From Symbiodinium natans (taxonomy: Eukaryota; Sar; Dinophyceae; Suessiales; Symbiodiniaceae), in the NCBI GenBank assembly GCA_905221605.1, contig CAJNDS010001602.1:226501-290500 (forward strand): 64,000 nucleotides of DNA, read 5' to 3'. Positions 23,746-35,279 of this stretch are shown here, piece after piece (the first letter of the stretch is position 1; each line of letters begins with the position of its first letter). Under the pieces are notes generated by a model. The model saw nothing but the letters and a program-made list of their open reading frames with translations. It had not been told where the DNA came from and searched no databases. A program made the translations under genes and the position numbers.

Positions 23746-24049
23746 CTGCATTCAAAAAAAGGTAGGAGAAGAAGCCAACTTTGTGTGCTGACCAAGGTCT
23801 GAAGGGTCGGTCTAAGGATCGAATTGATGCTTCCGCTCGCACGGACAGTTGTGCAAAGACCGCACCGCCAATTGAACCGCGACTTGTGTTGAAATATACT
23901 CGGCCCGGTGCCTGACTTCGCAACCCTCAGCCCTATAGCTCACACTCCTCTAAGCATGAGCCTCAATCCAGCACTGAGGCCACAGAAAACGCCGAATACT
24001 TATTATGCCATGCCAAACAAGCCTTTAATGCCCAGCCAACACAATTTTT

Positions 24050-24190
24050 GACTTCTGCCTTCGGTACGTGTATCCAGAACACCAAGAGACAGCCTGCAGG
24101 AAGGCCCGCTTCTTCGACGGCAGCCCTTACCTCGGGAACACCCTCGAGTGCTTGGCTTTCGGGACGAATTGAGGATTCTGACCTTAGCAG
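24050..24190 (-). CDS. Unrecognised exon
   Basis: Contains RAAVEEAGLPAGCLLVFWI then HVPK before a GC donor (CCGAAG before GCAGAAG). A GTAAGG word inside the stretch at CCCGAG could be an alternative donor, which would shorten the exon. Family unknown. Confidence 0.45.
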
Positions 24191-24898
24191 GATCAGCGTC
24201 TCCATTTTGCTAGATCTCCATCACATCAGAAGGGGGATTCTGGCTGGCATTGGAATCTTGCTGCAAATCCAGTTCAAGGACCCTCAAGACAATTGGATGA
24301 ATCTGCTGTGCAGCTATGTGTTAGTCGCTTCGCCAAGGCCTGAAACCTGACTTGGGGCTTGCCATGCTGAGCTGAAGAGCCTCATCTCCATGTTCTCCGG
24401 ACACAGGAGGAAGGAAGCTCTTCCGACGCACTCCTCCCAATGGTGCCATGTGGGTCAGGCGGGGTCTTGAAATGCAGCAATTCCGAACACCACAGCCCTA
24501 GTATTCTGGGCTTGTGTAGGCGAATCATGCCAAATCTCCCCTTGGCAGCCCAGTCCTGCTTCCGCAGTACCAGGTGGCCTGGGGTGGGTTGGTACCACCC
24601 TAAAGAAGAAAATGCTGCTTCCTCATACATGCACTCGGCCCCAAACGCTTACATCTGCAAACCTGTCCGAATGCAACAAATGCATGGGTGTCAACGCCAA
24701 GGCTCAGCCGGCCCGAAGCAACAGCTTTTGCCAACAGTTTCTCTCGTATGTCCTGAGCTAGGGTTTAGGGATTCTTGTTCGTGTTCTGGTGGGGTGGGGT
24801 TCAGTAATAAGGAACTCGACCACACGGGGTTCAAGCCTGCTGCGCCTGGCATCCGGGTCTGTTCCGTAGTGGCTAAGTGACATCTCTCGTGTTTCCAG

Positions 24899-25016
24899 CC
24901 CCACCTAAAGCACAGAGCAACAATGCTGCCGCGACGGAGAATATTTATGTTGTGTACAATAATTGGTGTTCGCAGCTGCCTCCAAACTTCAAGATTATTG
25001 CGACGACCGCTACCAG
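24899..25016 (+). CDS. Unrecognised exon
   Basis: A strong acceptor (CTCTCGTGTTTCCAG) precedes a peptide with KAQSNNAAATENIYVVYNNW and CSQLPPNFKIIATTATR, ending at a GC donor (ACCAG before GCCCCA). The plus orientation contrasts with most neighbours. Family unknown. Confidence 0.55.
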
Positions 25017-25249
25017 GCCCCAAAATGTAGGTTGTATGGCTATGCTGTTATGGTTCCACATGTGGCAGGGTCGGGAAACTAAACCGCGTCATCCTTTTTG
25101 GGCGGGCTTTTGGGGGTCTGCAGGTAACAGGAGCGCCCGGCGCAGGCAGGTAGGCATATCTCCACCGTCATGCTCCCACTGCAACAGTGACAAGTCCGAT
25201 GCCTTCGGCCCAAGATTCAAGACCCCACACGCTAAGATCCTGAGAATCG

Positions 25250-25480
25250 TCGGGCAAAGTCCGTTGAGATGCCATGCCAACTGGCTTTTACCCGCTTGCC
25301 CAGCAAACCTGATTACGCATGTTGGGGATTGGGCTACAAGCGCCCAAGCGTCGTCCACATTCGCTGCCCGAAGTGGCGAAGCCTCCGACAAATCCCCATA
25401 GAACACCGGATCGACTGTAATGTTTGCAAGTAATTTACTCCAGGCGGGGATGCCACACCAGCGCGCAACTTGACCCTGGT
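25250..25480 (-). CDS. Unrecognised exon
   Basis: A 164-residue minus-strand frame crosses here. Its most natural part is WSKLLANITVDPVFYGDLSE and SPLRAANVDDAWALVAQSPT, ending at a GT donor (AATCAG before GTTTGC). A weaker continuation follows at about 25100-25240. No family recognised. Confidence 0.5.
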
Positions 25481-26154
25481 CGCTCTGTGCTAATTGAATT
25501 GCCTCGAAAGCCAACGGTTTCCCACGTGCACATATCGCAACTTGATGTTGTGGTGCTGTTTCGGGCCGGGGAAGGACACTCACAACGACTGACTACTGGC
25601 AGGGCATTGCATCTCTCGAGAAAACACAATCAAACTGAATGTGAAACAATGATACAGTGGAAGGAACTGTCCCCGTTTGACCCCATATGGCAAACATCTG
25701 GACTCGCCGACTTGCCGCTGCAAGGTACAATGTAAGCTCGTGCGCCTGCAAAGCGCACAGGCGGAAAGGCCGACCGCAACATGGCACCCCTTTAAGAGAG
25801 AAAGGGCTGGTCAAACCCCAAAACTAAAACCCCCTTTCCCCTGGAACCTAACACCCTTTAGAGCCTTTACGGCCCTTTTTCGGGAAGCATCCAGCCTTGG
25901 CCGGTTCGCTACCGGACTCCGGGGCCTGGCCGGGGCTACAACCCTCGAGAAATGGCGAAGGAAGAGAGCGAAAAAACTCACGTGTGCATTTGGGACATGT
26001 TTCGGGCTCGCCGCATCACATTGTCACCGCGCACTTGAGGAAACTCTCCCAAGATGTGCAAACAGACATGGGCAACTTCAGGGGCTGCGTTTGGGATCCC
26101 TAAAGGCCGCAAGAAGCCTGCAATTCATCTCAAAATCTGCTCCTTCTCGCGAAG

Positions 26155-26238
26155 CAGGCCGCCTTGCCGGCGTCGGGCGCCTTGGCAGTCGCAGCCTTCT
26201 CTTCGGCCTGGGCAAGTTTCGCCTGAAGAGCAGCCTCG
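26155..26238 (-). CDS. Coiled-coil exon
   Basis: After a GCTCACAG acceptor the frame reads EAALQAKLAQAEEKAATAKA and then PDAGKA, a heptad-like Ala/Lys/Glu helix. It probably belongs to a long coiled-coil protein. The partner exons are unknown. Confidence 0.5.
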
Positions 26239-26419
26239 GCTGTGAGCAAAGTATGAGACCCTTGCAACTCATTTCCGGACTCTCGAGGACTCCAACCGAC
26301 TCCAAGCCTTCAGGGTCTAAGCAGAAGGAGAGTACAGGCATCTGTGGGCTAGGTTGAGATTCACACCAAGTTGGACTCCAGAAACCCTACTCTAAGACTA
26401 CTCTACGTGGACCCTCTCA

Positions 26420-26571
26420 CTATGCGTGGACTCTGTGGGCATCCGCTACTCTCGCCATCAACTTCGCAATCACTCAGGCAGCTCCAGATGCCCCAGTTCA
26501 AGTCGGCAAGGTGCTTGCGGCGTCCCCACAAGAAAAGTGTACTCTTGAGGCCTTGAGGGGGGCAGCTTCGG
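26420..26571 (+). CDS. Possible C-terminal exon
   Basis: Open to TGA, containing LWASATLAINFAITQAAPDA and QVGKVLAASPQEKCTLEALR. An acceptor at ATCACTCAG (exon from 26480) is likely. The antisense frame is also open, so strand is not certain. Confidence 0.4.
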
Positions 26572-26599
26572 GTGAAAGCTGAAGCCTTAAACCCCAAAC

Positions 26600-27270
26600 T
26601 GCAAACCTCTAATCCTGCAAAGCCCTGAGGACACTGAACCTCGGCCGTGGCACAAAGCGCTTGCGGAAATTGCTCCCTAGCTCGGCCACGTCCGCAGCCA
26701 TGCTAGCAGACCTGGCATCAAGGTCTTGGCTTTCGAGCCTCACCGGTTCATAGAGGTTTGATTTGCGGCCTTGAGGTTTAGCGTTGATGTCAAGCCACTT
26801 CTACAAACTGCTGGCAAATTCCACATACCCGTCACCTAAACGCCCATCCTGAAGAAGGGAGATGTGCCGAATTATGGACTCATTTGAGCTCCAAGCCGAT
26901 AGTGGCAACCTTGAAAAATGCGGCACCGGCGCACCCTTGTCAACGCATGCGTTGGTAATTGCATTTCCTTCCTTTTTCGGTTCAAGGTTAATCCAGACAC
27001 CCTACACAACTCCGGGGAAGAGAAGGGGAAACGCCAGGTTTTGTAAACCTCGGGGGAAACGCCGGGTTTTTTTAACCTCGACCAGCACTTTGCGATAGGG
27101 AGCTGCAGGAAGCAAGTGCGAAATGTGCAACGCCAAGAGCCTTGGGCCTAAAATCCTTCTGTTAGGGCTGGAGGGATTCAAGCTTGAAGGAACTTACTCA
27201 CTCCCATGGGCCCACGACTGAAACACTGCACTTCTCAATGTGAACCCTTCAACATCTTAGCTTCGGGCAG
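26600..27270. other. No convincing gene
   Basis: Contains a near-repeat of a word like GGGGAAACGCC(A/G)GGTTTT at about 27028 and 27053. No supported exon. Confidence 0.4.
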
Positions 27271-27284
27271 GCGCCTCGGGTGAG

Positions 27285-27410
27285 CTTGAGATGACCCCCC
27301 CAACACTCCAAAAGAACGCGTTCAGCAAAAGCAGTCGCCTGTGCCAGTGGGCCACCCATCTTTAAGGCAGCCGCATGTCCATGGGAGTCGGCCGGAACTC
27401 TGACAACCCT
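27285..27410 (-). CDS. Unrecognised exon
   Basis: Reads VPADSHGHAAALKMGGPLAQ then ATAFAERVLLECW after a GTTGTCAG or GTTCAG acceptor. GC-rich third positions. No family recognised. Confidence 0.5.
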
Positions 27411-27827
27411 GAACGCCAAAGTCTGGCGTTCTATCATACGGTCCGTGTCTCCGACCTGCTCAATCTTGGGGTATCACAAATCGTGCCAGCATCATCACAA
27501 AGCAACAGGGCAAAACCTCGGCGATCCACTTCTAATTTTTGTTGTTACAAGCAAAGCTTTTGAACCCAGCCTGTCGGGACACCCTCCATGAACAACTTCG
27601 AGCTCTCGCATGTCTTGGCCACATGTTCTCCATCTTCATATATCTTCATAAGGCCTACCCCAAGCCCAAACGCTGCGAGCGACATGTGCCCCATCGACTT
27701 CAGAGTCTAACAGCCTACAAGTCAGGTGTCTGGCGAAACTACACAGTGTACCGCGCTGGAGTTCAGGGCTTCGGTCTCAGACATCCTGGTCTTGTGGGAA
27801 AACATACACGCGTCTTCATAGTCTGGT

Positions 27828-27890
27828 GTTCCGGGCGGTTCGTACTCGACGTCGTCGCCATCGGGACCTCGGGCCGATTGGCCGTGGCAT
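27828..27890 (-). CDS. Acidic exon
   Basis: Reads GPDGDDVEYEPPGTPDYED and ends at a GC donor (GAAGAC before GCGTGT). The left end in the minus direction is not fixed. The composition suggests a disordered segment. Confidence 0.4.
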
Positions 27891-28204
27891 CAATCGCCTA
27901 GTTGAAGACGCCCCTGACGTAAGAATGAATCCTCTCGCATGCTCAAGCTGCAATGACACCCCGATTCCTGATGAACAGGCAGGTTGTTGGGGCTTCGTTC
28001 TAGCCGGAGAGACAGCGTCCAGTGCGAGATCCCTGTGCTGAAAAACCTGATTCCAATAAATCATGCACATCATGCTCTCTCCCTAGATGTATGTCTGATT
28101 CAGACCCCCATGCCCTTAGCTCCACCATTGCATTCTGAAAGTCTTTGCGAGTTGATGACCCTCTACAGAAAAAAATGCTGAGCCCTCATGCTGAGCCCTG
28201 CTGT

Positions 28205-28320
28205 GAGTGTTGGCATAATTTGTCGCTACATTTTTGGTGGAAACATCTTTGTTATCACCGTGTCGCATTTTCGCTTGCTCTAGTCGTTTTGCTTTTGTTT
28301 TGATTTCGATTTTGGTTAGG
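28205..28320 (-). CDS. Possible coiled-coil exon
   Basis: An A-rich reading with KIEIKTKAKRLEQAKMRHGD and KDVSTKNVATNYANTH. The base composition differs from other exons, so it may be an A-rich non-coding stretch instead. Confidence 0.25.
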
Positions 28321-28937
28321 AATCTCTGGGTCGGGCCCATGCCATAGCCCCGCCGCCCAGAAGCCCAAGGCCTGACTGCAAGTGCCATACGGAAGGAATG
28401 TGCCTCAGCACCTGCCCAGGCAATTCATCTAGGTTCTGGTCAGCCCACACCCTTATACCACCACAACATGGCGTCCCAAACGGCGAAAGCCTTGAAATGT
28501 GGCTCTAGCACCGGCTTCTGGGAGCCCAGCAGCACTCCGGCGTGTACAGAACTTTCTCTTCAATCTCAGGAGGCTTGAGGGGTTAGGTTTAGAGTCTAGA
28601 GCCACAGTTGTCAGGGTGGGGCCGAGCCAGGGGTTCAAAGCCATGGTCGGGATCTGGTGTCCAAAGGTCACAACGCGCAATGCCTCTAATACTGACGCCA
28701 TTGTTCCGAAACATGACACTAACATGCAAGCTCATCTGCTCGTGGCACTTGTCGCTGGCATGGAGTCTTCAGGGCTAAAGGTCAGGCAGGCTCACATGGA
28801 GGGGAGAAAGAACCTCGAACGTCATCTCACAATGCTCGGCCCATCTGCCATCTGGTCCGTTAATTGCATTTGGACTGCACAGGGGGAAACGACTTTATCT
28901 CAGAACAAAGAACCAAAACGGCTTTAAGGTCTCGGCA

Positions 28938-29530
28938 TTCGTGAAGGTCATTAGCTCGGCTTCCATGGTTTTGACCTGGGCGCAGAATGGGCAAGTAGAG
29001 TGGGTGCTAGCAACCTGTTTCCGCAGCTGCTCCATGTCTTCGGACAGACGAGCAGAAACACTACAGCTGCCAGCCGCTCAGAGACAGTTGTGGCAGGAAC
29101 ACTCTGCCGCACTTAAGTAAAACGTTGGCGGCGGTAGGTCACAGGCGCACACTATACGCATGCCAGCCGAGTCCCCGAAACCTGCAGAAGTACGTGGGCC
29201 TGGGGCCTTGACAATGCTAATGGCTTTGGTCCCATCGCGGAGCATGCCTTCGAATTCATTGAGGAAGTCCTGCACAGTATGGCTGCAATCACAGGTGAGG
29301 CATACAGAGCAGCTGTCCCCGCCAACCCTCCAACAAAAGCCCCAAACCGAAACAAACAATCCCCCCAGACCCCGAAACCCCCCACACAATCCCTAACTCC
29401 ATCAACCCTGAACCCCTGGTCAACCTGCGGCTCGGGTTCGAGGTAGATCTCGTCGTTGTCAACCTCACGGGACGCGAGATCTCGGCAGTGATCGTTCGCC
29501 CCTTCAACCTTGCCTAGGGTGGTTCCTTTT
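28938..29530 (-). CDS. Coiled-coil protein, three exons
   Basis: About 29415-29530 reads GANDHCRDLASREVDNDEIY then LEPEPQVDQ. 29207-29269 reads DFLNEFEGMLRDGTKAISIV then K, bounded by GTGCAG and a GC donor (GTCAAG before GCCCC), phase 0 at both ends. About 28938-29060 reads SARLSEDMEQLRKQVAST, HSTCPFCAQVKTMEAELM and TFTNAE, after a GCTGTAG acceptor. The last exon holds a CPFC pair and heptads. A scaffold or cytoskeletal protein is likely, but no family is recognised. It may continue the genes upstream at 31-37 kb. Confidence 0.55.
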
Positions 29531-29539
29531 CTTGCTGCC

Positions 29540-30015
29540 TTGCAAGGGGGACTCTGTGTTGCCACACCGCCAAGCTCACACTCACGGTGCACTGCGAGCA
29601 ACACGGGGGAAAAGCCACGCACGAGTCGTGCTTTCAAAGTATAGCAGAAGGAACACATCACCAATGTCCACGACCTTGCAGAGGAATTACTCCTGTGGAA
29701 ATAAGAGCGAAGTGCCCTTCCTAGACCCTGTGAGTTATGGCTTTTGAGGGTTACCTGGGCTGTAATTGAGTGTTCAACGGCTTGGGGCCGCGACACCTGG
29801 AGGTGTGTGCACGACAGTTCAGGGCTTCAGGAGGTTGGGGGAACCCTGACCACCTAAGCTGCCACAACAGCACGCCACACGAAGCCCCACCTCGAGATCG
29901 AGATAGATCAGCGGCGTGGGCCGCTTCGACTTCTCATCGGGTATGAAAGTCTGCCTTGCAAGAGCTGCGGGCAGTTAGGGCCTTAGTCTGCGCAAACAGC
30001 TTTCGGGACCATGTG
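29540..30015. other. No convincing gene
   Basis: No splice-bounded exon was found. Open frames here are short or lack natural composition. Confidence 0.4.
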
Positions 30016-30037
30016 CCCCCCCCCCCCCCCCCCCCCC
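30016..30037. repeat. Poly-C tract, 22 C
   Basis: Uninterrupted C run in probable intron or intergenic DNA. Confidence 0.97.
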
Positions 30038-30291
30038 AGGGTTTTCGAGCAACCTGGAGGCCTAACTGAACCTGCAATGACACGTCTGCCCAGCTAGGTT
30101 AGCAAACCCAGAAGAGGCTGCCCTGTTCGCAAATGCCAAGAAGCAAGAAACTGCACCAATTTTCCATTGAATTCTGGACAAACCTTGGCCGGGCTGTTGG
30201 GCTGCACGCTACGTTTGGATGGAGCAGTGTTGGTCCAGCATCTTGTTAGAACCCACACGCTCCAACCTGACCTAACCTTACATTGCTGTAG

Positions 30292-30747
30292 TGCGTTTTG
30301 ATGGCTACATGCGCACCGCGCTCAGCCACATCAACGTCAACAGCATGCTCGTGGGGAATTCGTCTTTGTGTCGTCACTTTATTCAGAACGAACTCGGCAT
30401 CGACATTTTTTGCATGCTGCACCCCGGCACCTGGAACTACAGTACGTAAGGCATCAGTGTCAAAGCTGCAGCATCGCACAGCTTCAAGAGTTGAGAGGCT
30501 ATCGTCTGCCTGCTATGCGTAAGCATGCGTAGGCGTCCTGCCAGCGAAGCTGCGAATTGATGATGAGATCCTTGCAGCACAAGTGGCTAGATCTGGTTCA
30601 GCACAGGCTGGCATGAACATCTCATGTGCTGAACCGATAGTGCCAGCTGCAAGAACCACCAGTACACATGGCATGCCGCATGATTCCACCATCATACCTG
30701 AGCCAAGTATCCAATTTGCGAAGCAAGGCGTGCCTGGGCATGGGCAG
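30292..30747 (+). CDS. Unrecognised two-exon gene fragment
   Basis: Exon 30292-30441 (49 full codons) follows GCTGTAG and contains RFDGYMRTALSHINVNSMLV, SLCRHFIQNELGIDIFCMLH and PGTWNY. It ends at a donor GTACGTAAGG. Exon 30545-30747 (67 full codons) follows CCTGCCAG and keeps the frame: KLRIDDEILAAQVARSGSAQ, then AGMNISCAEPIVPAARTT, ending at a GA donor (GGGCAG before GATTCG). The phase match (1 base plus 2) across a 103-nt intron is strong support. No family was recognised. It lies between minus-strand exon groups, so it is either a nested gene or a boundary between two opposite gene clusters. Confidence 0.6.
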
Positions 30748-30874
30748 GATTCGGAACCCTTGACCCTAAACCCCCCGCCCGCCCAAAAAAAAAGAAGGAA
30801 AAGCAGCTTCACAAGTGAACTTCAAACCCGAAACCTCTCCTATAATCAAAAAAGCAGGCCGAGGTGCAGAGGGC

Positions 30875-32233
30875 TCTGGACATGCTTCTCCGTGTCATCG
30901 CTGAAGAAGTTGTAGTCGTCGGACAATTTGTCCAAGACCTCCCATTAAATGCCATATAAGTTGTCATAAACCAACAATAGGCAGCTGAGAGCTTCGGGCA
31001 TCGGGGGGAGCTTCCGACTTGATTGGCTTCAGGCTGCAGATTTTCAGAGGCGGGGGGCGGCGACCCGGTGGCCCTACGGAGAAACTCCCAAGCCCAAAGC
31101 GTTTTCCCTTCCCTTTTTTGCATCCGGGCTATGATGTCCTGGCCGGAAAGTCTTAGCAACACTCGCAGACCCTTTCCTACTTCTGGGTTCTGAAGCGCTT
31201 CAAGACCCTAAACAGGTTGTGTCAGTTCGGAGGGTTCAGAGTTAGTCTTGGGAGGTTTGAGGGGCAGGGGTGCTCGCAGCAACGCCTCCGCGATGATGTA
31301 GTCGCGCCATCCCCTCTTGAGGTGGGTGGTTATTCTTTCGATGTGGTTCTTCTGGTGCTCAAACATGTCCTGCGAGATCGAATTGCCAATGGCTTCGGGC
31401 TCGGACGGTTTGGGGGGGGTACATGGGAGATGTACTCTCCAAGGGTCCTACATCCGGTCCTCTAGGCCTAGCCGTTCAATACACTCTTGGATTGAGGTTT
31501 GTCCTTCCAAAAGGATTCCGGAGGGTCGCTTAGGGCTGATCAAGAGATGCTGTAAGCATCAGAATGGCCCGAAACCTGTAAGACTCAAGCCGTATACACC
31601 ATGGATTCCTAATTCGTTCTTGAACTTACTCCCAAGTATTTTTCGAACCTGTACTGAGGCCGAGGCGTGCGACGGGAAAGGGTTTGCGCTGACGCTCTCC
31701 AAGCACTGCCACACCTGAAACCCAAAACCCCCGTGTGGCCTGCGGCTCGAAGATAATCGAGTCGGCGTTCTTGATGAGCTTTTTCTGCCGTGTCACATCC
31801 ACACCCCCAACCCTCGTGGTGTCGATCAACTCCATTCCTTGGTGTAGGCTTTGCGCTCGAGGGGTTAGGGTATAGGCAGCGGACTTTAGGGTGCTGATTC
31901 CAAGTAGGTATAACTAGGCATAGTCCCTCACCTATACCCCTGAAGCCCGTTCATGTCTCCACCCATAATGAAGAAGGGAGGCTGGCGACCTCATTGATGT
32001 AACGCCGCCACACCTGCTTGCTTGGCGGTTTGGGCGCGTTGTGCGGCAGGATCGTTCCTGAAGCCTGGTTTTTTTTAAAGCCATTTTGCGCATACCGCGC
32101 ACCAACGGGGCCACAACTCACTCGTTACCCCAAATCTTTGATAACCCTAAATCGCCTGGCATGTGATGGCAAAAATGCCGCTGCTCAGGAGGGGCATCTC
32201 CTGCATCTCCGCCACGAGCTGCTGCACGCGCAT
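30875..32233 (-). CDS. Unrecognised large protein, six consecutive exons
   Basis: Exons in order: 32185-32233 (MRVQQLVAEMQEMPLL), 31990-32057 (ILPHNAPKPPSKQVWRRYIN), 31740-31784 (KKLIKNADSIIFEPQ), 31286-31369 (DMFEHQKNHIERITTHLKRG then WRDYIIAE), 31073-31138 (DIIARMQKREGKTLWAWEFL then RR), 30875-30938 (VLDKLSDDYNFFSDDTEKHV). Frame is kept at every join. Donors are GC, GT, GC, GC, GC and probably GC; all acceptors are AG. The first exon could instead run to a GC donor at 32155, but then phases clash. The product is helical, basic and acidic in turn, and looks cytoskeletal. A dynein-tail-like protein is possible but not shown. The true 5' and 3' ends are not known. Confidence 0.68.
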
Positions 32234-32699
32234 CTGCGGCCGACTTTGGGGGGTCTCAGTCGGTCTCAGGTTCAAGAGCATACAGAGGCGGATGACGACT
32301 TAAGGGCGCATGAAGGAGCTAACAAGGAGCACGCCCATGCTTCGAGCCCTTTAAGATCAAGCCGCCTTGCGCCAGGGTGCCAGGAAGAAAGACTACAAAC
32401 TCGTTTATGCTCAACGACCCCACACTGACTTGCCGTAGGAAGAGGCAAGGTAGCTACTCGGTCGCTGTCACCTCTCCCTAAGCCTGCCAAACGCGAACAA
32501 ACCCGTCGATAGCCTCTGGTCTCGCGTGTTCCACAAGGCCCGACTCTGGGCACGGTGTGGGGAGGAAGCCTCAGTTGGTTTCCAAGCGCGCCGGGTCTGT
32601 CTGGGGTTTATTTTAAGGGCTTGGCGGTTGGCTTGAGCTAGATGTTTTGGATCCGAAGTCTAGAAAGTAGTAATAGGTTGAAGGCAAGTTGAGCCCCAA

Positions 32700-33239
32700 A
32701 CAGCGTGCCAGCCAGGGAGCTCTGCATCACAGGTGCAAACTTCAAGGAGAAGGTGTCGGACTCGTCTGGAAGGTAGGCTTCCTTCTGAGAGCCACTCCCG
32801 CGCTGGTCTTAAATCTGTCGTGCCAGGATGATTCATGGGTTTTGTAGGGATTTCTGGGGCCATTTTAAACACCCTCATCTCACACAGCCAATGATACGGG
32901 ATCTGGGGAGGGGGCCCATCCATTTCTCAATCTTTCTGATCCTACTTAGTGACTTAGTGGGATCGCTCGTATTTGTAGCTGCTGGCTGCTGGAGCCATGA
33001 AAAGCATGTGGCGCGAACTTGAGAGTCACCTTCTGAGCGACACATGTCAGGGCCCGCCACAGATAGCTGGATTCCCAACCTCTCGCCCCCCCCCCCCCAC
33101 CCCCCCACAATGAAGCCTAAACAACAAATCTTGCAATCCTTGGTGCCCATGAGCGGTATCAGCTCCACCTTGACATTAAACCTCGGATGGCGCTTTGAAT
33201 CTATGGAATTGAGGAAGGCTTGGGATGTGGCTTCCGATC
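32700..33239 (-). CDS. Two unrecognised exons, probably the same large gene
   Basis: 33139-33239 reads SEATSQAFLNSIDSKRHPRF then NVKVELIPLMGTK between GCCCTCAG and a GA donor (ACCAAG before GATTGC). About 32700-32784 reads KEAYLPDESDTFSLKFAPVM after GCTCTCAG and continues with a hydrophobic stretch (SSLAGTLFGAQLAF) whose splice end is unclear. Same strand and spacing as the exons at 30.9-32.2 kb. Confidence 0.52.
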
Positions 33240-33419
33240 CTGAGGGCATCAGGGCTTGTGGGCGCCTACGGCATGCAGTAAAATTCCGGCCGAGTAAGAT
33301 TCTAGCATTACCAGGGATCAAACGTCACAGAGGGGATGTGCCTAGACTGCGGGATCTCGGCATGCAGCTCTGGGCCACGAAGGAAGTCAAGTCACGATGA
33401 ATGCCCTGAAGTTGGTGTA

Positions 33420-33700
33420 AGCAAAGTCAAGTATGTCAAGTATCTCCAACAAAATGACGCACATCAATTGGGACCTTCCCCAAGAAATTCCTAGGTCAGG
33501 GCAAGCGACAGTTTCATCGAGAGCATGTAGTTCCTTGGTAGATTGGAAACCAACGGTCAAACACCCGAGAATTGAGCGGAATCTGTCAATGGCCTGGGAG
33601 AGCCCTACATCGACTGACGCCAGCAGACTTCCAGTCCGAAGGCTGCAGTCCCAGCGAAGACTTCATACGCCCAGAAGGCACACAAAACAAGGAGTACCAC
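33420..33700. other. Open plus-strand frame, not supported as coding
   Basis: A long plus-strand frame (33433-34044) covers this stretch but overlaps better minus-strand exons and has no splice-bounded natural core. Confidence 0.35.
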
Positions 33701-33709
33701 CTGGTACCT

Positions 33710-34185
33710 CCACTACTCCGGCCGAGGTTCTCCTCGACCTCTGCCATCAGCTCACGGATGGTGCTCGCGTGGCTGTTCGGCTCGTCAAGGCTGCACTTCT
33801 CGAGACCTCCAGTTTGAACGGGGGAGCTTCTCACTGGGCCTTTGGCCGGCAGCGTCGCATGCATGATTTTCTTCTTTTTGGGACGAGTGGGGCGACTTCG
33901 TTTAAGGCTCTCGCAAGAGCTTCTGTAATTAACTGCTCATGGGCTGTGCAGTCTCTGCTTCAGAACGGTGGAGGTGTCACAAACCTGGGGCTCTGCAAGA
34001 ACTTGCTCGTTGCTCGAGAAGCGCATGGCAGCATGCAAATATGAATGTCAACAAGGAGGCCATAGATCCTAGCAAACCCCCGGACAAGGTGCAGGATCTG
34101 ATGAAGAATTCCTTCATCGAGCGCGAAAAAGGGGTGACGAGCTTGTCGTCCTCCAAAGACAGAAAGCTACGCAGGGCGTCATAAA
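33710..34185 (-). CDS. Two unrecognised exons
   Basis: About 34045-34180 contains LRSFLSLEDDKLVTPFSRSM, KEFFIRSCTLSGGLLGSMAS and LLTFIF. About 33715-33805 contains EPNSHASTIRELMAEVEENL then GR, before a GTCGAG or later donor. The first mixes a charged helix with a hydrophobic segment that could be membrane-associated. A plus-strand frame beginning MNVNKEAIDPSKPPDK overlaps the first exon and is the alternative reading. Confidence 0.45.
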
Positions 34186-34199
34186 TATGTGTTTGGAGA

Positions 34200-34880
34200 G
34201 GCAAGAACTAAGGATCAAACATCCAGAGCGGAGGCATTGTGATGTGTAGATGCGGCTATACGTTGAGGTCAAGCCACCAGGAGGTACGTAAACGCCAAAA
34301 AGTTGGAACATCCTTGTCTCCATACCGTCCATACCCCAAAAGGTATACTAAAGGGAATCCCGGCTCTAATCATCCTTAGACCATGTTCCAACTTTCTGGA
34401 GTATACTGTAAGGAGGGGAGCCAAGCTTGCGCCTCCCCCTCCCCCAACAGCTACCCCCAACATCCTTGTGCTCGATGTAGTCGATGAATGCCTCCTGCAG
34501 TTCGCACCATGCCTGTTTGCTCAGAGCTTCTCAACAAGGTAGGGCCAAGCTCCGAGTGGCCATTAGGGCATTCAATTAGAGGTTTTTTGAGCTATGTGAG
34601 TTGTAGGAGGTTTCAGAGGTCTTTGTTGCACAAGCTCGAGGGAGCTGCTGTGTGACAGATGTAGGGCTCAGGGGCGGGGCTTTGCAGATCCGGGGGTTGT
34701 GAATGGAGAGCCTGATGGGAAACAGCCCAACATCAAACACCCTCTGACAAGAAAGAACCCCTCAATCCTTCTCATTAAACCCTCACCAAACCCAATCACC
34801 AAATCACGCCCTACAATCAGGCATAAAGCTTTGACAAGATTATGCAAAATCATTTACGAAAATCTTGGGGTATCAGCGCC
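34200..34880. other. No convincing gene
   Basis: No splice-bounded exon was found. The region holds telomere-like words (AACCCTCACC, CCTCTAATC types) but no array. Confidence 0.4.
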
Positions 34881-34883
34881 CAC

Positions 34884-34957
34884 CTTCCGACCCCGGCACG
34901 TCTCCACGCGCTTCTCGAAGTTCGTCGGATCTTCAGCATTGAATCGAAGGGAGAGGC
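34884..34957 (-). CDS. Unrecognised exon
   Basis: Reads LSLRFNAEDPTNFEKRVETC then RGRK between GGTCTAG and a GT donor (CGGAAG before GTGGGC), phase 1 at the start and 0 at the end. A compact, natural, charged peptide. Same strand as the 31-37 kb series. Confidence 0.55.
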
Positions 34958-35139
34958 CTAGACCAGATGAAGACGCAGTTTGGGTCAAGGGCCTCTAGAT
35001 TTTGCCTGTTCGTGGGTTTAGTACTGCGAGATTTGAACTGGGTTCAATTGTGATTCGTTTCGAGAGGAACCGGGAACTGAAAAAAGACCTGGTTTTCTGT
35101 CGCCGCTCGCCGAAGGTTTAGGGATGTCCAACGCCTAGA

Positions 35140-35270
35140 ACTGAACTGAAGTTCCCAGAAACCTTCCACGAAGATTCTGGCCCACAACTCGGTCGCTGAA
35201 GTTGGCCGCCCCCTGTTCCGGGCCAAGTCGCGCTTCACCTTCTTTAGGGATGCGTCCTCCATCTCCACAA
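35140..35270 (-). CDS. Possible exon
   Basis: Two minus-strand frames are open: one reads MEDASLKKVKRDLARN, the other EARLGPEQGAANFSDRVVG after a CGGAACAG acceptor. One is probably real; I cannot choose between them. Confidence 0.35.
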
Positions 35271-35279
35271 TGTATCCTC

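Noticed and set aside
25677..26357. 226-residue plus-strand frame
   Set aside because: Overlaps a better minus-strand coiled-coil exon and has basic, low-information composition.
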